Of a DNA stretch of 64,000 nucleotides, positions 59,550 through 64,000 are shown piece by piece. The notes beneath the pieces were generated by a model. The model saw nothing but the letters and a program-made list of their open reading frames with translations, was not told the origin of the DNA and did not search any database. A program made the position numbers and the translations under genes. The DNA comes from Pseudomonas tremae (GTDB lineage: Bacteria > Pseudomonadota > Gammaproteobacteria > Pseudomonadales > Pseudomonadaceae). Numbering within the stretch: position 1 is the stretch's first letter; each line of letters opens with the position of its first letter. The stretch is from assembly GCF_001401155.1 (NCBI RefSeq), contig NZ_LJRO01000313.1, positions 62,001-126,000 on the forward strand. The letters run 5' to 3'.

Positions 59550-60500
59550 GTGAAACGAGTTCATGTGGCCGCCGCCGTCATTCGTGGCGCTGACGGCAAA
59601 GTTTTGATCGCCCGACGCGCCGACAGTCAGCATCAAGGCAGCCTCTGGGAGTTCCCAGGCGGCAAGGTCGAGGCGGGCGAGACCGTCGAGGCGGCGCTTG
59701 CACGTGAACTGCAGGAAGAGCTGGGCATTGCCGTGACGTCAGCGCGTCCGCTGATCAAGGTCAGCCACGATTACCCTGACAAGCAGGTGTTGCTGGATGT
59801 CTGGGAAGTGTCGGCATTCACTGGCGAGCCGCAGGGTGTCGAAGGGCAGCCGCTGGTCTGGGCGACCTCGCGTGAGCTGCCGGACTACGAGTTTCCGGCA
59901 GCCAACCAGCCCATCGTGGCGGCAGCCTGTTTGCCCGGCGAGTATCTGATCACGCCTGAAGGTCTGGACAACATCGAACTGCTGCGCGGCATGCAAAAGG
60001 CTATAGCGGGCGGTATCAAGCTGGTCCAGTTGCGAGCGCCAGGTGGTTATGACCCGAAATATCGCGATCTGGCGGTTGATGCGGCAGGCTTATGTGCGGG
60101 CAAGGCGCAACTCATGCTCAAAGGCCCTCTGGAGTGGCTGGGCGACTTTCCTTCCGCTGGCTGGCACCTCACGTCGGAGCAGCTGCGTAAATATGCCAGC
60201 CGTGGCCGTCCGTTCCCCGAGAACCGCTGGCTGGCGGCGTCCTGTCATGACGCCGAAGAGTTGGCCTTGGCCGAACAGATGGGCGTGGACTTCGTCACCT
60301 TGTCACCGGTTCAGCCAACCCTGACCCATCCAGATGCACAGCCACTGGGCTGGGATCAGGCGACCCGCTTGATCGCAGGCTTCAACAAGCCGGTCTTTCT
60401 GCTGGGCGGTGTCGGCCCTGCGGAGCTGAAGCAGGCTTGGGAAAGCGGCGCACAGGGCGTGGCAGGAATCCGCGCGTTCTGGCCTGACGAGATCCTCTGA
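59550..60500 (+). CDS. Nudix hydrolase (MutT-like) fused to a ThiE-like domain
   Basis: A two-domain protein of 316 residues. Residues 1-130 are a Nudix hydrolase of MutT type, with the box G38-x5-E44-x7-RELQEE-x-G fully conserved (38-60) and VHVAAAVIRG at the start; MutT removes 8-oxo-dGTP. Residues about 145-316 form a TIM-barrel thiamine-phosphate-synthase-like domain (GIKLVQLRAPG, WLAASCHDAEELALAEQMGVDFVTLSPV, LLGGVGPAEL). The same fusion occurs widely in gammaproteobacteria downstream of secA. The start is GTG 59550 with GGAGGAG upstream. Whether the ThiE part is active in thiamine synthesis is uncertain. Confidence 0.92.
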   Translation: MKRVHVAAAVIRGADGKVLIARRADSQHQGSLWEFPGGKVEAGETVEAALARELQEELGIAVTSARPLIKVSHDYPDKQVLLDVWEVSAFTGEPQGVEGQPLVWATSRELPDYEFPAANQPIVAAACLPGEYLITPEGLDNIELLRGMQKAIAGGIKLVQLRAPGGYDPKYRDLAVDAAGLCAGKAQLMLKGPLEWLGDFPSAGWHLTSEQLRKYASRGRPFPENRWLAASCHDAEELALAEQMGVDFVTLSPVQPTLTHPDAQPLGWDQATRLIAGFNKPVFLLGGVGPAELKQAWESGAQGVAGIRAFWPDEIL

Positions 60501-60510
60501 TTCTCAGAAG

Positions 60511-60632
60511 AGGACGCAGAGCGCCCAGAACGGCGTGCCCACGCGGAGCGTGGGCACGATAGGTGTTCCGGTCCAGACACCTATCGTTCCTCACGCTCCA
60601 GCGCGGGAGTGCCGTGGGTGACGCTCCGCGCC
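60511..60632. repeat. Composite palindromic repeat (paired inverted REP-like units)
   Basis: Three nested symmetric parts: a 10-bp hairpin GTGCCCACGC-GGA-GCGTGGGCAC (60535-60557); a 9-bp palindrome GATAGGTGT / ACACCTATC (60558-60585); and an inverted, diverged copy of the first unit (CGTTCCTCACGCTCC, about 60584-60632). The outer ends GACGCAGAGCG and GACGCTCCGCG also mirror each other. Such units (CCCACGC-GGAGCGTGGG-ACGAT type) are common between genes in P. syringae. A partial copy follows near 60692-60712. The remainder of 60501-60729 shows no gene. Confidence 0.75.
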
Positions 60633-60729
60633 GCAAATATGCGCCGCAACGCACACCCAACAGCAGACGCAGAGCATCATGAAAGGCCTTGCCACGTGGA
60701 GCATCGAACGATAAGCCTCGTGGCGCCAC

Positions 60730-61308
60730 TCAGACCGGCTTGGGTGCAGGCTGCCACAGTATCTCTGCGATACCTTGTCTTCTGGCGATCAGGCGCGCTG
60801 CCACGAATAGCAGGTCCGACAGCCTGTTGATGTACGCCAGCCCGGCGCCCTCAAGTGGTTCTACCGCATTCAGATGCTGGCAACGGCGCTCGGCACTGCG
60901 CGCCAGGCTGCGGCAGATGTGCGCTTGGGCGATCAGCGTTGAGCCACCGGGCAGAATAAAGTTTTCCAGCGGGCCCAATTCTTCATTCCACACATCAATC
61001 GCCGCTTCCAGCCGGTCAACTTCTGCGCTGTTCAGGGCCTTGTAAGTCGGCATCGCCAACTCGCCGCCCAGATCGAACAGGCGGTGCTGGCAGGGCGCAA
61101 GCACTTCAATCACTTCATTGAGCGCCGGAACACGCTGAGCTTCATCGATCAGCCCCGCCAGCAACAGGCCGAGCTGGCTGTTGAGCGTATCGACTTCACC
61201 GATGGCCTCGACGCGCGGGTGGTCCTTGGACACCCGGCGACCGTCGCCAAGCCCGGTTTCACCGGTGTCGCCGGTACGTGTGTAGATTTTCGACAAACGA
61301 AAGCCCAT
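60730..61308 (-). CDS. pduO: Cob(I)alamin adenosyltransferase, PduO type
   Basis: This 192-residue enzyme transfers the 5'-deoxyadenosyl group of ATP to cob(I)alamin, giving coenzyme B12. The PduO-type signature is clear: KIYTRTGDTGETGLGDGRRV at the N-terminus (ATP binding), VDTLNSQLG and the helix ARSAERRCQHLN with the catalytic Arg region, then YINRLSDLLFVAAR. It lies 15 bases after the histidine kinase gene on the same strand. It is not in a cobalamin cluster here, so it probably acts in salvage or housekeeping. Confidence 0.94.
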   Translation of the reverse strand: MGFRLSKIYTRTGDTGETGLGDGRRVSKDHPRVEAIGEVDTLNSQLGLLLAGLIDEAQRVPALNEVIEVLAPCQHRLFDLGGELAMPTYKALNSAEVDRLEAAIDVWNEELGPLENFILPGGSTLIAQAHICRSLARSAERRCQHLNAVEPLEGAGLAYINRLSDLLFVAARLIARRQGIAEILWQPAPKPV

Positions 61309-61323
61309 TGATGTGGCTCCTGA

Positions 61324-63360
61324 TCAAGACTTCGAAATAACCTGCTGCTGAACGTTTGTCTGATTGGCTATCAGCGGCAAACGCAGCGTAAAGCAGGTGC
61401 CCATGCCGAGGGAGGACTGCACCTCCATCTGACCCTTGTGATTGTTGGTGATGATGAAGTACGACACCGACAGACCCAGTCCGGTGCCCTGGCCAATTTC
61501 CTTGGTGGTGAAAAACGGCTCGAATGTGCGTTTGCGAACGTTTTCCGACATGCCGATGCCGTTGTCTTCAACCTGAATTTCGGCCCAGGGCGGGTTGAGG
61601 CGGGTGCGCAGGATAATACGCCCCGGCTCTTCGCTTTCCGGTCGCTGGTGAATGGCCTGGGCAGCGTTTTTCAGCAGGTTCAGCAGTACCTGTTCCAGCT
61701 CGTTGGCGATACACGGCACCGGCCCCAGGTTCTTGTCGAACTGGCGGATGATGTGCTGGCCCTTGAAGTCGAAACCGATGGTCAGGTCGAAGTCGTTGCT
61801 GGCAATTTCCACCGCCTGGTCGATCAGCCCCGGCAGGTCGCAGGGCGACAGCTGACGGCTGCTCAGACGACTGAAATTGAGCATGTGACTGACGATCTTC
61901 GCCGCCCTGGCACCGGCTTGCTGGATGCCATCGAGCAGCTTCGGCACTTCACGGCTTTCGAGATAATGATTGACTACTGTCAGGTCAATGCCGTCCGCTT
62001 CGGCCTGCTCGATGTTCTTCGGCAATTCCGGGGACAGGCGCCGGCGGATGTTCTGTACGTTATGCAGGATGGCGCCCAGCGGGTTGTTGATCTCATGTGC
62101 CATGCCCGCCGCCAGACCGCCGACGGACAGCATCTTTTCCGACTGCACCATCATTTCTTCCAGCGAAATACGCTGGGTGATGTCATCGATGCGGATCACC
62201 ACCCCACGCCCGGCATCACCGGTCAGCGGGTAGAACGTCAACGCGTAGTGGCGCGCCTCTTCATTCTTGATCCAGGTGACCCGCTCGATCTTGGTCACGC
62301 TGTGCCGCTCGACGGTGTGCTTGATCTGCGGCAGAAAAGCGCGCATCGGCTCGAAGGCCAAGAAGATCGGCTGGTTTAGCGCCTCGTCCAGCGTAGTGCC
62401 GGACAGCGCCGTGGCTTCCTGATTCCACTGGGTCACGTAAAGCTGCTCATCCAGCGCGATCATGGCCGAGGGCATCGAGTCGATGATGCTGTTGAGGTAG
62501 TTCTGGAAGCCGGTGAGCTTTTTCTCGATCTTGCTGCGCACCTGAACTTCCAGCTCCAGCTTGCGATTGGTGTGACGGGTTTCCTCGGCCAGCCCTTGGG
62601 CCTGATCGTAGGCTTCCTGAGAGTCGTCACGGGCGCGCTTGAGTTGCTGCTCACGCGCCTCGATACGCGACAACATGGTATTGAACGCTTCAGCCAGACT
62701 GCCGATTTCATCCTCGTTGCCGGGCGCTGCGCGCAAAGCGTAGTTTTCTTCACGGGTGACGCGCCGCGACAGCTCTTCCAGTTGGTCGATAGGCTCGGTG
62801 ATCAGGCGCCGTATCTGCCGTGCCACCACCAGCCAGAGCAACACGCTGAACACCAGAATGGCCAGGCTGGCAGTCAGCGTACCGGTGTAGAACGCAGGTG
62901 GCAGCTCGCTGCTGGCGACCAGCAACAGATGCCCCGGCGGCTCGTCGCCCTTGGGCACAGTGATGACCTGCGTGCTACGAAACTCGGTCAGGCGCCAGCT
63001 TTCCAGGTCGTTGAAGTGCTTCGGCAGCTCAAGGCTTTCACCCTGATGCATCTGTTCGAGCCGCTCGCCGTCATTGTCGTACAGCGCTGCAGCGCGTAAA
63101 GGCCCGTAGCTTCTCAGCTCCTTGAGCAGCGCGCGCGCCTCGTTGGGCGAGTACAGGGCCCGCTCGTTGAGGTTGGCGCTGCTGATCAGTCGGCCAATGG
63201 TCTGCAAGGCCTGCGGAGCCATCGCTTCCTGAGAGATGTAATAGGCGGCGCTGATGAAGGTCAGGTTGGCAACCAGCAGCACAGTGGTCATCAGGATCAG
63301 CAGAGCTGCCAGCAGTTTCTGACCTACTGGCAGGTTTTCCAGGCGTTGGCGCAAAGGCAT
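61324..63360 (-). CDS. Membrane sensor histidine kinase with HAMP and PAS domains
   Basis: A 678-residue kinase. Order: transmembrane helix 1 (about 16-40), periplasmic sensor (about 42-157), transmembrane helix 2 (about 160-178), HAMP (about 180-238), coiled coil (about 235-290), PAS (about 295-405), HisKA with the phosphorylated His in GMAHEINNPLGAI (near 430), and HATPase (N box NLLKNAAQAI, G1 VEDNGIGM, G2 GTGLGLSVSYF). No response regulator is in the window. Its position next to panE matches P. aeruginosa PA4398, which has been linked to swarming and biofilm; I infer orthology from synteny only. Confidence 0.92.
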   Translation of the reverse strand: MPLRQRLENLPVGQKLLAALLILMTTVLLVANLTFISAAYYISQEAMAPQALQTIGRLISSANLNERALYSPNEARALLKELRSYGPLRAAALYDNDGERLEQMHQGESLELPKHFNDLESWRLTEFRSTQVITVPKGDEPPGHLLLVASSELPPAFYTGTLTASLAILVFSVLLWLVVARQIRRLITEPIDQLEELSRRVTREENYALRAAPGNEDEIGSLAEAFNTMLSRIEAREQQLKRARDDSQEAYDQAQGLAEETRHTNRKLELEVQVRSKIEKKLTGFQNYLNSIIDSMPSAMIALDEQLYVTQWNQEATALSGTTLDEALNQPIFLAFEPMRAFLPQIKHTVERHSVTKIERVTWIKNEEARHYALTFYPLTGDAGRGVVIRIDDITQRISLEEMMVQSEKMLSVGGLAAGMAHEINNPLGAILHNVQNIRRRLSPELPKNIEQAEADGIDLTVVNHYLESREVPKLLDGIQQAGARAAKIVSHMLNFSRLSSRQLSPCDLPGLIDQAVEIASNDFDLTIGFDFKGQHIIRQFDKNLGPVPCIANELEQVLLNLLKNAAQAIHQRPESEEPGRIILRTRLNPPWAEIQVEDNGIGMSENVRKRTFEPFFTTKEIGQGTGLGLSVSYFIITNNHKGQMEVQSSLGMGTCFTLRLPLIANQTNVQQQVISKS

Positions 63361-63404
63361 GGGGCAGGTCGCATTGACGGGTGGTGCGAGCAGGGTAGCG
63401 CGGG

Positions 63405-64000
63405 CTAGTCGGTACGCAAACCCTTGCTTGCCAGATGGGTTGTCAGACGCGTCTGCAATTGCTGCAGGTGAGGTGCCGGGCAGTGATGGCGAGCGGCCGC
63501 CGCACAGGCGTATCCCGACAGATAGCTGATTTCGGTTCGTCGCCCATGAGCGACATCCTGATACATGGACGAGTAGTTGGCGGCTGTCGCGTGGATGACG
63601 CGCAGCACCTCATCGTGCAGCCCTTGCGCCGCGGCTGGCTGGCCGCAGCATTCCAGCAGTTTGGCCAGCTCGGCGCAGAGTGTCATGACCTCGCAACCGT
63701 GCTCCAGCAGGCCGCCATTACGGCATGCGTGCAAAACTGTCAGCGGGTTGACGGCGCAATTGAGCGCCAGCTTGCGCCACAGGCGGGTGAGAATGTCTGG
63801 CGTCCATTCGTGAGCAATGCCGCTGGCGCGTATGTCTTGGAGAAGTGCCGGCGCAGCCGGGTTCGACACATCGCCCAGCCAGGTAAAACCGTGCCCGGCG
63901 AACCTGACGCGCCAGTCCGATTCCATGAATGCGCCTTCGGTGCTCGAGGCAAAAATGCAGCGCGCATGGGGAACCCGCGCAGCAACCGCGTCCTGACTGC
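63405..64000 (-). CDS. panE: 2-dehydropantoate 2-reductase-like protein, partial (5' end outside window)
   Basis: The frame is open from the window edge (64000) to a stop at 63405, so the N-terminal Rossmann part is missing. The visible 198 or so residues are the C-terminal two thirds of a ketopantoate reductase: AVAARVPHARCIFASSTEGAF, then the helical domain with LTRLWRKLALNCAVNPLTVL (conserved catalytic-region Lys and Asn) and SSMYQDVAHGRRTEISYLSG (substrate-binding Ser and Asp/Glu). An internal ATG at 63926 is not the true start. The reaction is NADPH-dependent reduction of ketopantoate in pantothenate synthesis, unless this is one of the family's paralogues. Confidence 0.88.
   Translation of the reverse strand, partial: SQDAVAARVPHARCIFASSTEGAFMESDWRVRFAGHGFTWLGDVSNPAAPALLQDIRASGIAHEWTPDILTRLWRKLALNCAVNPLTVLHACRNGGLLEHGCEVMTLCAELAKLLECCGQPAAAQGLHDEVLRVIHATAANYSSMYQDVAHGRRTEISYLSGYACAAAARHHCPAPHLQQLQTRLTTHLASKGLRTD

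Overview
This window is a stretch of core chromosome from a gammaproteobacterium of the genus Pseudomonas, most likely the P. syringae group. The gene order follows the P. aeruginosa block pmbA - sodA - rpoN - lpt - mla - murA - his - algW - cysDN - trpS - rplM - sspAB - dcw (division and cell wall) cluster - secA - argJ almost gene for gene. REP-type repeats typical of fluorescent pseudomonads lie between genes. The petABC genes (cytochrome bc1) that normally follow rpsI are absent, which fits the oxidase-negative P. syringae lineage. The species call is an inference from gene order and protein identity, not from a database search.

Layout. 1-2.5 kb: 3' part of pmbA, then a Fur-box-controlled orfX-sodA pair and a possible gene remnant. 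2.5-9.5 kb (minus strand): kdsD-kdsC-lptC-lptA-lptB, then rpoN-hpf-ptsN-rapZ-ptsO; this joins Kdo synthesis and LPS export to sigma-54 and the nitrogen phosphotransferase branch. 9.8-17.8 kb (plus): mlaFEDCB, ibaG, murA, hisG-hisD-hisC. 17.9-19.1 kb (minus): algW. 19.2-23 kb: a NIF3-family gene, cysD and a cysN-cysC fusion, followed by REP repeats. 23.3-27 kb: zapG, an alpha/beta hydrolase, trpS with a C-terminal extension, zapE. 27-28 kb (minus): a GlxA/AraC-type regulator. 28.5-30.6 kb: rplM-rpsI, sspA-sspB. 30.7-34.2 kb (minus): lpoA-yraN-gmhA-dolP. 34.5-35.8 kb: rsmI and the RNase P RNA. 36.1-52.9 kb: the complete dcw cluster from mraZ to ftsZ, with an MraZ operator in front of it. Then lpxC, a DUF721 gene (minus), secA, argJ, a GST-like gene, a Nudix-ThiE fusion, a palindrome-rich repeat, a PduO-type cobalamin adenosyltransferase, a sensor histidine kinase and a panE-like gene cut by the window end.

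Functionally, the window concentrates envelope building and maintenance: peptidoglycan precursors (murA, murE/F/D/G/C, ddlB, mraY), septal synthesis and division (ftsL/I/W/Q/A/Z), lipid A and LPS (lpxC, kdsC/D, lptABC), outer-membrane lipid asymmetry (mla), and envelope quality control (algW, dolP, lpoA, secA). Many genes overlap by 1-4 bases (ATGA, GTGA, TGATG, TAATG), which implies translational coupling.

I found no convincing unknown system such as a defence island, prophage, CRISPR array or biosynthetic cluster. The points worth checking are gene losses relative to the usual Pseudomonas order (fagA-fumC, the gene after sodA, petABC), a probable AUU start codon, several fused or extended proteins, the MraZ operator, and two composite palindromic repeats.
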